A DNA stretch of 49,610 nucleotides from contig JAEZSA010000064.1 in the NCBI GenBank assembly GCA_023422115.1, positions 1 to 49,610 of the forward strand, read 5' to 3'. This document shows positions 1 to 8,056 of this stretch, in pieces. The notes beneath the pieces are model-generated. The model worked only from the letters and a program-made list of their open reading frames with translations, did not search any database and was not told the DNA's origin. The stretch's first letter is position 1; every line of letters begins with the position of its first letter. Made by a program: the position numbers and the translations under genes. The DNA comes from Bacillota bacterium. GTDB lineage: Bacteria; Bacillota_I; Bacilli_A; ML615J-28; CAG-698.

Positions 1-493
1 AGGCATGAGTATGTGCTTCAATCCCCGGATTAACACGAATTAATGTCTTTATTTGTTTTTGTTTGCGATTGGCCAAGTATTCTAGCTTAATTAATTCGGT
101 AAGATTGTCAACAACTAAATATTCTACGCCATAATCCAAAGCCATAATTAATTCGCTCATTAATTTGTTGTTTCCGTGAGCTACTACCTTATCCATTGGA
201 AATCCACTTTTCTTAATCAAATACATATCGCCTTCACTTACAGAATCGATACTAAAATTATTTTGAGCAAGAATTTTACATAAATAGGGAGCAATAAATG
301 CTTTTGATGCATATACTACTTCACATTCAAATTGATCACTATGAAAATTATTTTTAAATCTATCTATTTTATCGTTTATTCCTATTTCATCATATACATA
401 CAAAGGAGTACCATACTTTTTTGCTAGCTCTACTAAACTATATTCTCCCATATATAAAACATTATCTTGTACACGCATTGACTTTGTTCTCAT
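1..493 (-). CDS. lysA: Diaminopimelate decarboxylase, partial (3' end outside window)
   Basis: The reading frame starts at ATG 493 and runs off the left edge, giving the first 164 residues. The N-terminus GTPLYVYDE, then VVYASKAF (the PLP-lysine motif YASKA), DSVSEGD, HGNNK and RVNPGIEAHTH are characteristic of fold-III PLP diaminopimelate decarboxylases, which convert meso-DAP to lysine in the cytosol. A GAGGAA ribosome site lies about 9 nt upstream. It sits 4 nt behind dus on the same strand, so the two are probably co-transcribed. Its presence implies the DAP pathway and fits a bacterium with DAP-derived lysine or peptidoglycan. Family assignment is secure; the C-terminal half cannot be seen. 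Confidence 0.92.
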   Translation of the reverse strand, partial: MRTKSMRVQDNVLYMGEYSLVELAKKYGTPLYVYDEIGINDKIDRFKNNFHSDQFECEVVYASKAFIAPYLCKILAQNNFSIDSVSEGDMYLIKKSGFPMDKVVAHGNNKLMSELIMALDYGVEYLVVDNLTELIKLEYLANRKQKQIKTLIRVNPGIEAHTHA

Positions 494-497
494 GTTA

Positions 498-1475
498 TTA
501 TTCCTCGGTTATACTCTTTTCTAATTCATCAATCAATGAATTCATTTCGTCTTTTGTTTTTATACTGATTAATTTTTGTTTGAATTCTTTCGCATAGCTA
601 AATCCTTTTACGTACCAAGCTGCTAAAGTTCTCATTTCTAGTACTGCGATTTTCTCAGCTTTTATTTGTAATAATTCTTTAAAATGTCGTTTAATCATGG
701 CAATCTTTTCTTTTTTAGTAGGGGGTGCATCTGTAGTTTTCCCTGAGAAATAATCCACCAAATCACGCATTAACCATGGATTACCAAAGGTTCCGCGACC
801 AACCATAATTCCATCAACATTTGTATATTCTATCATTTTCACGGCATCCTTTATTGATTTGATATCGCCATTTCCTATGACAGGAATTTTTACACTTTCT
901 TTTACTAATTTTATGTAATCTAAGTTAACATGACCGCCATATAAGTCGCTTTTTGTTCTCCCATGAATGGTAATCATGGCCACTCCAGCTTGCTCCATTG
1001 CTCTAGCAAATTCACAGCAATTAATACTTTGATGATCCCACCCCGCTCGCATTTTTATGCTGACTGGTTTTTTAACGGCTTGTACAACTTGACGAATGAT
1101 ATCGTAAGATTTCTTAATATCTAGCATCATTTTTACGCCCGAATCAGCTTTAATCACCTTTTTTACTGGGCATCCCATATTGATGTCAATGATATCCGCA
1201 TTAGTTTTCTGATCAATCATGATTGCTGCTTTTACTAAATCTTCCGCATTACCACCAAATAGTTGGATGGCTATTGGATGTTCATTTTCATTCACATCCG
1301 TTAGATTCCACGTTTTATCATTATCATAAATAAGCCCTTTAGCGCTAATCATTTCCGTATATACAAGACTCACACCAAATTCTTTTATTATTTTTCGATA
1401 TGCTTGATTGGTATATCCTGCTAGAGGTGCAAGAATGATGGGATTTTTCACTTCAACATTTCCTATTTTAAACAT
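498..1475 (-). CDS. dusB: tRNA-dihydrouridine synthase (DusB-like)
   Basis: This 325-residue FMN enzyme reduces uridine to dihydrouridine in tRNA D-loops. Visible family features are APLAGYTNQAYR near the N-terminus (FMN site), the catalytic cysteine in DINMGCPVKK (Cys102), KMRAGWD, the ITIHGRTKSDLY motif and the phosphate-binding IPVIGNGDIKS and VGRGTFGNPW segments. Length is normal for the family (about 320-330). The start is ATG 1475, preceded by AGGAG. It lies downstream of the SRP RNA terminator and 4 nt upstream of lysA. The subgroup (DusB versus other bacterial Dus) is inferred from the NMGCP and GNPW context and is less certain than the family. Confidence 0.93.
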   Translation of the reverse strand: MFKIGNVEVKNPIILAPLAGYTNQAYRKIIKEFGVSLVYTEMISAKGLIYDNDKTWNLTDVNENEHPIAIQLFGGNAEDLVKAAIMIDQKTNADIIDINMGCPVKKVIKADSGVKMMLDIKKSYDIIRQVVQAVKKPVSIKMRAGWDHQSINCCEFARAMEQAGVAMITIHGRTKSDLYGGHVNLDYIKLVKESVKIPVIGNGDIKSIKDAVKMIEYTNVDGIMVGRGTFGNPWLMRDLVDYFSGKTTDAPPTKKEKIAMIKRHFKELLQIKAEKIAVLEMRTLAAWYVKGFSYAKEFKQKLISIKTKDEMNSLIDELEKSITEE

Positions 1476-1495
1476 ATTTCTCTCCTAAAAATAAA

Positions 1496-1517
1496 AAGCC
1501 CTTATCAACAAGAGCTT
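1496..1517 (-). terminator. Terminator downstream of SRP RNA
   Basis: Eight-base-pair arms (1496-1503 and 1510-1517, one G-U pair, six-base loop) read on the minus strand as AAGCTCTT...AAGGGCTT, followed by TTTAT. It comes directly after the SRP RNA 3' end and just before the dus ribosome site, so dus may depend on read-through or its own start site. Confidence 0.75.
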
Positions 1518-1530
1518 CTATTTTCTAATT

Positions 1531-1643
1531 AATCTCACCTTAAGTACCCACACTCACATACTAAGTAAAGCTTAAGGCTGCTTCAATCACGACCTGACCT
1601 GATTCACCGCTTAATATTGAATGTGGGTACTTAAAGCGAGATT
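1531..1643 (-). ncRNA. ffs: Small bacterial SRP RNA (4.5S-type)
   Basis: On the minus strand this carries the diagnostic SRP helix-8 motif: CAGGTCAGGTC, a short loop, then GAAGCAGCC (around 1576-1605). The ends pair almost perfectly over 20 positions: the strand begins AATCTCGCTTTAAGTACCCA and ends TGGGTACTTAAGGTGAGATT. That gives a single hairpin of about 113 nt, the small class lacking the Alu domain. A TTGCCA-17-TATAAT promoter precedes it and a terminator follows. In Bacilli the SRP RNA gene also lies beside tadA, which is the upstream neighbour here. The apical tetraloop reads UGAU rather than GGAA (see findings). It partners with Ffh in co-translational protein targeting. Confidence 0.93.
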
Positions 1644-1654
1644 ATTACCTACAA

Positions 1655-1683
1655 ATTATACCGCTAATGTAAGATTTTGGCAA
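1655..1683 (-). promoter_or_regulatory. Promoter of SRP RNA
   Basis: The -35 TTGCCA (1678-1683) and -10 TATAAT (1655-1660) have an exact 17-bp spacer on the minus strand. The predicted start, about 1648, is only a few bases before the RNA's paired 5' end. Confidence 0.8.
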
Positions 1684-1690
1684 GGTAATA

Positions 1691-2155
1691 TCATAGCTTT
1701 TTTTCTCTTATCTTCTTAAAAAAATCTTTCATCATCTGTGATGTAACTTCTTCCAACAAGCCTCCGATTACCTGTACATCATGGTTTCCTTTAAAACTTT
1801 GATATACGTTCCCTTGACTTTCCAAGCAGCCAAATTTAGGCTCTTTTGCACTATAAATTACTTTTTTTATTCTTGCTGCTTGAATTGCACCTGCACACAT
1901 GAGACAAGGTTCCAAAGTAACATATAAAATACAATCATCAAGAAACTTTTGATTCAACTTTTGGTTTGCTTTCTTAATGACATTAATCTCTGCGTGGCCT
2001 AAAACACTTTTTTTTGTTTCTCTTAGATTATATCCACGTGCAATGATTTTATCTTGATAAACAATGATTGCTCCTACAGGAACTTCTTCTTTCGCAAAAG
2101 CTTTTTTCGCTTCTACGATTGCAAGCCTCATGTAGTATTCATCATTTTTAATCAT
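1691..2155 (-). CDS. tadA: tRNA-specific adenosine deaminase TadA
   Basis: This 154-residue zinc deaminase makes inosine at the wobble position of tRNA-Arg. The active-site motifs are HAE (His54, Glu56, in LGHAEINVI) and PCLMC (Cys84, Cys87). VPVGAIIV at the N-terminus is also typical. The reading frame is open further upstream, but the extra residues are encoded by the end of tdk. ATG 2155 is preferred because it has AGGA in front and gives the usual length. It overlaps the tdk stop by 8 nt, indicating translational coupling. The downstream neighbour is the SRP RNA, as in Bacilli. Confidence 0.95.
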   Translation of the reverse strand: MIKNDEYYMRLAIVEAKKAFAKEEVPVGAIIVYQDKIIARGYNLRETKKSVLGHAEINVIKKANQKLNQKFLDDCILYVTLEPCLMCAGAIQAARIKKVIYSAKEPKFGCLESQGNVYQSFKGNHDVQVIGGLLEEVTSQMMKDFFKKIREKKL

Positions 2156-2738
2156 CTTTTTTTCCTGGCACAACATGGCAATGGCGACATCGCGCTTCGT
2201 ATTGTTCTTTCGCCCCAACCAAAATAATAGGATCATCATAGTTAGCAGGCGTTCCATTAATTAAGCGTTGTGTTCTCGTCGCAGGAGCACCACAAACACT
2301 ACAAATTGCAGCTAATTTAGTTACATATTCTGCTCTTGCTATTAATTCTGGCATTACTCCAAATGGCTCCCCACGAAAATTACGATCAAGTCCAGCAACA
2401 ATAACTCGTACCCCTTTGTTGGCAAACTTCTCACAAACACCGATAATTTTTTCATCAAGAAATTGAACTTCATCAATGGCAATAGCATAGGGTAACGGTT
2501 CAACTAAATAATGAAGGATTTCTTCTGATTTCGTAACATCAACCGACTTAGTTCTTCCATTATTGTGCGAAACAATTTCACTACTGCTATAGCGATTATC
2601 AATAGTAGGTTTAAAAACAACTACACTTTTTTTCGCGTATTCTATTCGTCTAATTCTACGTAAGAGTTCTTCTGTTTTTCCAGCATACATACTTCCAGTA
2701 ATAACTTCAATCCAACCATCTTTCAATTGTAAATCCAT
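2148..2738 (-). CDS. tdk: Thymidine kinase
   Basis: This 196-residue type II thymidine kinase phosphorylates thymidine in the salvage pathway. The P-loop GSMYAGKT is at residues 15-22, DEVQFLD forms the Walker-B-like segment, and two Cys pairs (CSVC and CRHC) form the structural zinc site, followed by the C-terminal lasso. ATG 2738 is chosen over an in-frame TTG five codons upstream because GAGGAG, the ribosome site, lies inside those extra codons. It heads a unit with tadA, whose start overlaps its end. Confidence 0.95.
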   Translation of the reverse strand: MDLQLKDGWIEVITGSMYAGKTEELLRRIRRIEYAKKSVVVFKPTIDNRYSSSEIVSHNNGRTKSVDVTKSEEILHYLVEPLPYAIAIDEVQFLDEKIIGVCEKFANKGVRVIVAGLDRNFRGEPFGVMPELIARAEYVTKLAAICSVCGAPATRTQRLINGTPANYDDPIILVGAKEQYEARCRHCHVVPGKKDD

Positions 2739-2770
2739 ATGTAGTCTCCTCAACTTATTTTCCTAGGTAT

Positions 2771-2799
2771 ATTATACAATATTATATTCGTTTTATAAA
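2771..2799 (-). promoter_or_regulatory. Possible promoter of tdk-tadA
   Basis: TATAAT (2771-2776) with a weak -35 TTTATA (2794-2799) at 17 bp on the minus strand, about 33 nt before the tdk start. The -10 is perfect and the -35 matches poorly. Confidence 0.45.
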
Positions 2800-2920
2800 G
2801 TTTTTTTATAACTTTCTACTGAACTAAAATTAATAAATCGTGGTATTGTGGAATATTGCTTCTAGCATTCATCGTTTAATAATCCTATTATTTTCATTTG
2901 GTAATTTCCTATAATTTGTC

Positions 2921-2949
2921 TTGACTTTCCTGGCCATTTGTATTATAAT
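2921..2949 (+). promoter_or_regulatory. Promoter of rpmE
   Basis: Near-consensus promoter: TTGACT (2921-2926), 17-bp spacer, TATAAT (2944-2949). It is the strongest-looking promoter in the window, as expected for a ribosomal protein gene. Confidence 0.85.
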
Positions 2950-2966
2950 ACATTAGGAAACTTACT

Positions 2967-2984
2967 ATAGTTGACATAAACTAT
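2967..2984 (+). promoter_or_regulatory. Inverted repeat in rpmE leader
   Basis: ATAGTT-GACATA-AACTAT lies about 12-30 nt after the predicted transcription start and just ahead of the ribosome site GGAAGGAG (2988-2995). It could be a small mRNA hairpin or a protein operator; nothing here identifies which. Confidence 0.4.
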
Positions 2985-3002
2985 GGCGGAAGGAGTAAAA
3001 CT

Positions 3003-3212
3003 ATGAAAAAAGGAATTCATCCAAAATACAACAAAATAACTGTTGTTTGCACATCTTGTGGTAGCACTTTTGAAACTGGTTCGGTTTTAAAAGAAATGCG
3101 TGTTGACACATGTGCAAAATGTCATCCTTTCTATACAGGGCAACAAAAATTTGTTCAAGCTGCTGGTCGTGTAGAGCGTTTCAATAAACGTCTAGAAAAG
3201 AAAGAAAAATAA
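3003..3212 (+). CDS. rpmE: 50S ribosomal protein L31 (zinc-binding form)
   Basis: This 69-residue protein begins MKKGIHPKYNKITVVCTSC. It has the CxxC pair at Cys16/Cys19 and a second pair in DTCAKCHPFYTGQ, so it is the zinc-containing (C+) form of L31. L31 bridges the ribosomal subunits in the mature ribosome. The start ATG 3003 follows GGAAGGAG at 7 nt. The gene is monocistronic, with a strong promoter before it and a terminator after it, and it is convergent with the thioesterase gene. Confidence 0.96.
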   Translation: MKKGIHPKYNKITVVCTSCGSTFETGSVLKEMRVDTCAKCHPFYTGQQKFVQAAGRVERFNKRLEKKEK

Positions 3213-3213
3213 T

Positions 3214-3236
3214 TCCCTATTTTAGGGATTTTTTTT
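3214..3236 (+). terminator. rpmE terminator
   Basis: TCCCTA/TAGGGA stem (3214-3219 and 3223-3228) followed by a run of eight T. Confidence 0.8.
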
Positions 3237-3242
3237 ATTATA

Positions 3243-3261
3243 AAAAGCAATTAGTGCTTTT
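3243..3261 (-). terminator. Terminator overlapping end of thioesterase gene
   Basis: On the minus strand AAAAGCA-CTAAT-TGCTTTT is followed by TATAATAAAAAAAA-type AT-rich sequence. The upstream arm is formed by the last codons of the thioesterase gene and the loop contains its stop codon. Confidence 0.6.
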
Positions 3262-3979
3262 CAATTTCTAAAAGACTTCTAATTGCTAATTTACCGTTGA
3301 CAGTTCCTTCAATAAAGTATTGATTTTCTTCTTTGTTGAATTTAACTACCAGCTCATCTTGTAAATGAACTTCTTTTATATAATTTATTTCAAATTTTTT
3401 AATATGATCTTCCTGTGATAATGAAATTGTATTGATGATAAACTCTCCATACTTCGTATTATTCACATGAAAATTATGATCAAGATGGCTTTTATAAATA
3501 GTAAAACTCTCTTCTCCTAAAATCTTGTCTAATGGAAAACATAATTTCTCAAATCGCTTTTCGTAATTGCGTTTTTCTGGATATGTAATATCAACATTAA
3601 TTCTTGATGTTGAGACAATTTGGTGAGTTTGTATATCAACTAAGCACCATTTACTGGTACCTCTTATTAGTATTTCATCATTTTCATCACACACCAAATA
3701 GTCTCTTTCAAAGTCAACACGTCCTTTATAACTTTGCCATGTTTTTACTATTACTTTTCTATTCGGAGGCAATTGCTTAAAAAGTTCAAATTTCGTTCTA
3801 ACCAAAAGCCAAGTTATCCCCATTCTTTTCAAGTCTTCGAAACCCAGCCCAAGAAGAGATGTGTGATATCCTGCAGCATCTTGTAATAAATCAAGAATCC
3901 CTACTAAAGATAACCGATCATAGCAATCTAAACTATTTGTTGTGATTGTATATTCTTTCTTCCAAAACAAATCTTTCAT
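3251..3979 (-). CDS. Acyl-ACP thioesterase (FAT family)
   Basis: This 242-residue protein has two hot-dog repeats. The first half contains SLVGILDLLQDAAGYH and the thioesterase-like GITWLLVRTKFEL. The second has DHNFHVNNTKYGEF (Asp167, Asn169, His171, Asn173, Asn174), the catalytic Asp/Asn-His region of FAT-type acyl-ACP thioesterases. These release free fatty acids from acyl carrier protein and so set chain length. ATG 3979 is chosen because GAGAGGTG, lying inside an upstream TTG extension, is its ribosome site. It is separated from lemA by a terminator, so it is probably expressed alone. No fatty-acid synthesis genes are adjacent. Confidence 0.85.
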   Translation of the reverse strand: MKDLFWKKEYTITTNSLDCYDRLSLVGILDLLQDAAGYHTSLLGLGFEDLKRMGITWLLVRTKFELFKQLPPNRKVIVKTWQSYKGRVDFERDYLVCDENDEILIRGTSKWCLVDIQTHQIVSTSRINVDITYPEKRNYEKRFEKLCFPLDKILGEESFTIYKSHLDHNFHVNNTKYGEFIINTISLSQEDHIKKFEINYIKEVHLQDELVVKFNKEENQYFIEGTVNGKLAIRSLLEIEKH

Positions 3980-4008
3980 AACACCTCTCAAATTGAACTA
4001 TATATCAA

Positions 4009-4034
4009 AAGCATGTGAATACAATCACATGCTT
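4009..4034 (-). terminator. Terminator after lemA
   Basis: Perfect 10-bp arms (4009-4018 and 4025-4034) around a six-base loop, followed on the minus strand by TTTTGATAT. It closes the 8.7-4.0 kb operon. Confidence 0.75.
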
Positions 4035-4040
4035 ATTTTT

Positions 4041-4628
4041 TTAAAATGATACTTTTGGTGCTTCTCTTTGGCTTTCTTCTGTTAAAGCAAAGAATTCTGC
4101 AGCTTTAAATCCAAATAACTTAGCAATAATATTGCTTGGGAACATTTCTATTTTATTGTTGTTGATTTGTACAACATCATTATAGAATTGTCTTTGATAA
4201 GCAATCTTATCTTCTGTTTCTTTTAAATCTTTCATCATTTGTTGGAAGTTAGTATTGGCTTTTAGCTCTGGATATTGTTCTTGAACCACCAACAATCTAC
4301 TTAATGCTCCTGCTAATCCTTTATTTGCTTCTGCCATTTCTCCAACATTTCCTGATTGTGAAGCTTGAGCGTATAATCCTCTTGCCTTTGCAAATTCACC
4401 AAAAATTGCTTCTTCATGTTTAGCATAACCTTTTACTGTTTCTGCTAAGTTTGGAATCATATCAAATCTACGTTTTAATTGAACATCGATTTGATGCCAT
4501 TGATTTTTCACCTTGTTTCTTAGTTCAACCAATTTGTTATAATTTACAATAACAAAACCAGCTAAAACTAGCACTAATAAAATTACAACAATAATTGTAA
4601 TTGTTCCACCAACGCTTAAAAAAATCAT
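4041..4628 (-). CDS. lemA: LemA family protein
   Basis: This 195-residue protein has an N-terminal membrane segment (about residues 8-30), then the conserved LemA start VNYNKLVELRNKVKNQWHQIDVQLKRR (broken across the helix), DMIPNL, and repeated helices including the paired QFYNDVVQINN region. LemA proteins are membrane-anchored helical bundles of uncertain function that often sit beside DUF2207/YgcG-type genes, as here. GGAGG about 8 nt before ATG 4628 sets the start; an in-frame GTG codon precedes it directly. It is the last gene of a six-gene unit, 36 nt after the DUF2207 gene. Confidence 0.92.
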   Translation of the reverse strand: MIFLSVGGTITIIVVILLVLVLAGFVIVNYNKLVELRNKVKNQWHQIDVQLKRRFDMIPNLAETVKGYAKHEEAIFGEFAKARGLYAQASQSGNVGEMAEANKGLAGALSRLLVVQEQYPELKANTNFQQMMKDLKETEDKIAYQRQFYNDVVQINNNKIEMFPSNIIAKLFGFKAAEFFALTEESQREAPKVSF

Positions 4629-4664
4629 CACTATTTCCTCCACTTTTCTTTTATTTTATATTTA

Positions 4665-6620
4665 TTAACGGCTTCGAGCTCCGCCTCCACCGCCTCCAAA
4701 AGACGATCCTCCACTAAATCCTCCCCCTCTTCCCATTCCACTAGCAGAGTTGTGTTGCGCAATGGTACTCACAGCATTTGTCTTAGCAACTGAGATTGAG
4801 GTGTTAATTCGGCCGAACATATATCCATAATAAAATCCTGGATAGCGATATCGACTTGACAAGAATGTACCTTCTTCGGTACTCGTATCTGGTAATTTAA
4901 CACGTAATTGTTCCATAACCTTGTCAGCAATTTTTAGTGAGGTTGCATATACTAAGTAATGCTCCCAAACAATCACGCTTGGCATAGGATAATCTTTCAT
5001 CATACTGAATTCTTCTAAAAAGTGTTTAAATGCTTTCCACTTAGCGAATTGCTCATTTCCTTCTTTACTTCTTCTTTTAATTGAATATAAGTAAATTAAA
5101 TAAATTGCCATGACTCCCAGTGAGATAAAGCCATTGACGTTCGCTGAAACTCCAAATAGTGGTACAATCAAAAAGCAAATAACAGCAAAAGCAATAGGTA
5201 ACAAGACATAAATCTGTGCTTTGTTTTTTGCTTTCTCTGCAACATTCTCAAAGAAATTATGCTTCACCGCTTCTACTTTAACCTTACGCTTAAACTGACT
5301 TCCTTGATTCGTAAATTTAGTAGCTTCCGCGTAGCTCTTCTTGCCATACTTTTCTATTTGATCAATGGTTACCTTAGTACCATCGCCAATTTCTTTAATA
5401 AACCATTGAATGATATGCTCTTCATGTGGCAATAACTCTGTTCTAGATTGATCACTGTTTAAATAGATTGTCATGTTATTGTCTTTTTTGTTTTCGACCG
5501 TTGGAGTAACTTCTAATTCTAAATACCCTCTACGCACCAAATCAAGAAGAGTTGCAGTAACATCTTCATCATTTGTTTTCCCAAAATAATATAGGAAACT
5601 CATTTCAGCTGGTGTATATTCATAAGGTAATTCCCGATAGTAAACACCTGAAAACTCTGGGACATATTCTTTGTCATATTTATTGTATATTTTAATAATG
5701 ATATAAGCCATGACAATAATCAACACAATCGTTAATAAGTTTATGGCTTTCGCAATCATATTTGCTATGTTCGTTTTTGTTGCCAAGTCACTTTCATAAT
5801 CGATAATCTTTTCTTTCATTTCTCCAGCAACTATGTTTTTACTTGCGATACTTGCTACAGCACTATTATCCATTAAAACACGAAATTCTAATTCTTCTGT
5901 GGTTTTTACATTTCTAGCAGTGATATTGATTTCCTTCGAAGAAGTAATATCAATATTCCCTTGACTTAAGCCGTGTCCCCAAACCCGTAAATCATCCAGA
6001 TTGGTATTGTTATAAATATTAATCGTAACATGAGCTTCTTTTACAGTTGCTTCCACGCCGGAAAACAATACCCAATTTAATTCGGATATATCATCATATC
6101 CTGTTACTGCTCCGTTAATGGTATAGGTGTATTCAAAAATCATTGTGTCTTTCATGCCACCAATTTCTTCTAAATTGACAAAAATGGATTCGCATTCAAA
6201 TGTATCTGGATAGCATTCAACAGGATATCCCAATTCGTCACGATCCCCATTAAAAGAATATCCAATTTCTATCTTATCGGTAACATCAATTGTATCATCG
6301 CCATCAACATAATAAATTTTTGCATCAATGGTGTTTAGGTCTAGACTGGATTGATCATTTGTATAGTTTATTCCCGACATTAATGGATTATCACGATGAT
6401 TTTTTCCATATTTTAAATCGCGAAAACGCACCTTATAGTCTTCTGGATAATGAATTACCCATGTTTCATCAACTGTCATATTTCCTGCTTCATCGACTTC
6501 AATAATAGCATCATAAGATTCTATTTTAATAGCCGAGTTTGATAAAACTCCTATTAACAAACTGAAGCAAAAAATAATAATGATGATTCCAAATATAATA
6601 AAGCTTTTTTTGTTTTTCAT
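4665..6620 (-). CDS. DUF2207 domain membrane protein
   Basis: This 651-residue protein is built as follows: an N-terminal signal/membrane segment (about 7-27), an extracytoplasmic beta-rich DUF2207 domain (about 33-265, including DAIIEVDEAGNMTVDETW), a membrane helix at about 294-311, a cytoplasmic domain with EYTPAEMSFLYYF and LLDLVRRGYLEL (winged-helix-like), a pair of helices at about 468-515, and a Gly/Ser-rich tail GGGFSGGSSFGGGGGG. This order and the glycine-rich end are typical of DUF2207 proteins. ATG 6620 overlaps the upstream TGA as ATGA, which supports that start over an in-frame GTG. It is paired with lemA, a common arrangement. Function is unknown beyond an envelope role. Confidence 0.88.
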   Translation of the reverse strand: MKNKKSFIIFGIIIIIFCFSLLIGVLSNSAIKIESYDAIIEVDEAGNMTVDETWVIHYPEDYKVRFRDLKYGKNHRDNPLMSGINYTNDQSSLDLNTIDAKIYYVDGDDTIDVTDKIEIGYSFNGDRDELGYPVECYPDTFECESIFVNLEEIGGMKDTMIFEYTYTINGAVTGYDDISELNWVLFSGVEATVKEAHVTINIYNNTNLDDLRVWGHGLSQGNIDITSSKEINITARNVKTTEELEFRVLMDNSAVASIASKNIVAGEMKEKIIDYESDLATKTNIANMIAKAINLLTIVLIIVMAYIIIKIYNKYDKEYVPEFSGVYYRELPYEYTPAEMSFLYYFGKTNDEDVTATLLDLVRRGYLELEVTPTVENKKDNNMTIYLNSDQSRTELLPHEEHIIQWFIKEIGDGTKVTIDQIEKYGKKSYAEATKFTNQGSQFKRKVKVEAVKHNFFENVAEKAKNKAQIYVLLPIAFAVICFLIVPLFGVSANVNGFISLGVMAIYLIYLYSIKRRSKEGNEQFAKWKAFKHFLEEFSMMKDYPMPSVIVWEHYLVYATSLKIADKVMEQLRVKLPDTSTEEGTFLSSRYRYPGFYYGYMFGRINTSISVAKTNAVSTIAQHNSASGMGRGGGFSGGSSFGGGGGGARSR

Positions 6621-7318
6621 AGAAAGCGCCACACTCCCTCTTTTGGTAAGTAAGAAATCTCAACTTCTTCACGAGAAATCGGATGCAAAAAGGTAATCTT
6701 TTGGCACCACAATCCTAAACTATTATCAATATTTGCTCCTACATACCCATATTTAAAATCATTAACAATGGGATGTTCTCTATGAGCTAGTTGCAGTCTT
6801 ATCTGATTATACCTACCTGTAATTAGATTAATTTGTAATACGGTAAAATCTTTATTCTCTATTCTAATATGTTTTAATACTGCGTACTCTAAGATTGCTT
6901 CTTTTGCTTTCTCATCTTTTATCGACGAGATTCTTGCAATTTGCTTGTTATTTTTTTCTTCTTTCACAATATAATCAGTGATGGTCGCATCTTCTAGGAT
7001 TTTCCCCGTCACAATCGCATAATATTGCTTTTTAAAACGATGATTACGGATATCTTCACTCAATCTGCTCGCTGCTTTTGAGGTTCTTGCGAAAACCATA
7101 ACTCCACCTACGCGACGATCTAAGCGATGTACCAATCCCAAATATACATTCCCAGGTTTTTGATATTTTTCTTTAAGATATCCTTTAATGAAATTGACCA
7201 TATCATCTTCAGCAGTGATATCTTCCTGTGATAACATATTCTCTGGTTTAACAACAACAATCACATGATTATCTTCATATAAAACCAAGGGCTTTTCTGC
7301 CATGGAGCAAATCATCAT
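6617..7318 (-). CDS. RluA-family pseudouridine synthase
   Basis: About 233 residues. LVLYEDNHVIVVVKPENML followed by LVHRLDRRVGGVMVFART is the RluA-family core, with catalytic Asp67 in HRLDR. RFKKQYYAIVTG and the C-terminal LITGRYNQIRLQLAH (RxHQIR-like motif) complete the fold. The common TSG after HRLD is VGG here, as in some small members. It isomerises specific uridines in rRNA or tRNA; the target cannot be read from sequence. The start is uncertain: ATG 7318 overlaps the upstream TGA (ATGA), and a second ATG lies six codons later. There is no S4 domain, so it is the short form. Confidence 0.88.
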   Translation of the reverse strand: MMICSMAEKPLVLYEDNHVIVVVKPENMLSQEDITAEDDMVNFIKGYLKEKYQKPGNVYLGLVHRLDRRVGGVMVFARTSKAASRLSEDIRNHRFKKQYYAIVTGKILEDATITDYIVKEEKNNKQIARISSIKDEKAKEAILEYAVLKHIRIENKDFTVLQINLITGRYNQIRLQLAHREHPIVNDFKYGYVGANIDNSLGLWCQKITFLHPISREEVEISYLPKEGVWRFL

Positions 7319-7530
7319 TCCCACCGTGAAAAACGATCGTTTTTATCTCTTTCCTTTTTGGCTTCTTCTGTCAGTTCCTCTTTCTTTTCAATTCGTAGTA
7401 AAATAGGCAAATAGAAAAAGACCAATGGAAAAATAACCAATAAAAAGATAATGAGCCAAATTCCATCAAGAGTGGTAAATCCCAACAATAATGCTGCGAT
7501 AATACCTAAAAAAATGAGAAGTTTTTTCAT
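7315..7530 (-). CDS. Small two-helix membrane protein
   Basis: 71 residues from ATG 7530, starting MKKLLIFLGIIAALLLGF. Two hydrophobic helices (about 3-20 and 25-45) are followed by a charged tail rich in Lys and Glu. The frame is open upstream, but the earlier codons belong to the end of the preceding gene; ATG 7530 lies 4 nt after that gene's stop. Its stop overlaps the start of the RluA-like gene. No family recognised. Confidence 0.6.
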   Translation of the reverse strand: MKKLLIFLGIIAALLLGFTTLDGIWLIIFLLVIFPLVFFYLPILLRIEKKEELTEEAKKERDKNDRFSRWE

Positions 7531-7534
7531 GAGT

Positions 7535-8056
7535 TTATTCTTCTGCTTTCTGCCTAAAGCGATATTTTTTATAAACGACATTAGTTTTAAAAAAATCGGT
7601 TAATTCTAAGCGTTTTTCTCCATCAATTGCATATTTTGGAAAAATAATCGCCATGTTAGGAGTTGTATACACATAAAAACAATCATCTGTTTCCATTACA
7701 TATGTAATATCTTTCCACGCATAGCGACGAACATTTCCTTCAAAATCATAGGAAATAAAATCATTATCTATCGTGATGATATATTTTCCTCCACTAATTT
7801 TACTTTTCGCAACAATCTTCTTAACCATTGAATTTATTTGTATCGGTCTAACAATAAATGTGGCAACTCCAGCAATAAAAACAATCATTCCCACTGTATC
7901 TTGATGAAGAATAAAAGTGATGATAATTCCAAGAACTACAAGGAGTACCCCTATTCCAAAATAAAAATATTTTGAATTTGATTTCTTTGTTAGATGAAAG
8001 CGAAAAAATGTTTTTGCTCGTGCTTCAGAAAAATTAGTACTAACAACAATTTTCAT
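7535..8056 (-). CDS. YcxB-like membrane protein
   Basis: This 173-residue protein has an N-terminal cytoplasmic strand, a membrane hairpin (about 31-48 and 53-70) and a C-terminal beta-rich domain containing ISYDFEGNVRRYAWKDITYV and YTTPNMAIIFPKYAI. That is the YcxB-like C-terminal arrangement, a PH-like fold. Function of the family is unknown. Its ATG overlaps the preceding stop as TAATG. It is one of three proteins of this type in the window (also 8056-8748 and 24977-25534). Confidence 0.7.
   Translation of the reverse strand: MKIVVSTNFSEARAKTFFRFHLTKKSNSKYFYFGIGVLLVVLGIIITFILHQDTVGMIVFIAGVATFIVRPIQINSMVKKIVAKSKISGGKYIITIDNDFISYDFEGNVRRYAWKDITYVMETDDCFYVYTTPNMAIIFPKYAIDGEKRLELTDFFKTNVVYKKYRFRQKAEE

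Noticed and set aside
6617..6620. UGA read as tryptophan (Mycoplasma code)
   Set aside because: TGA ends several genes at conserved positions, and tryptophan is encoded by TGG throughout.
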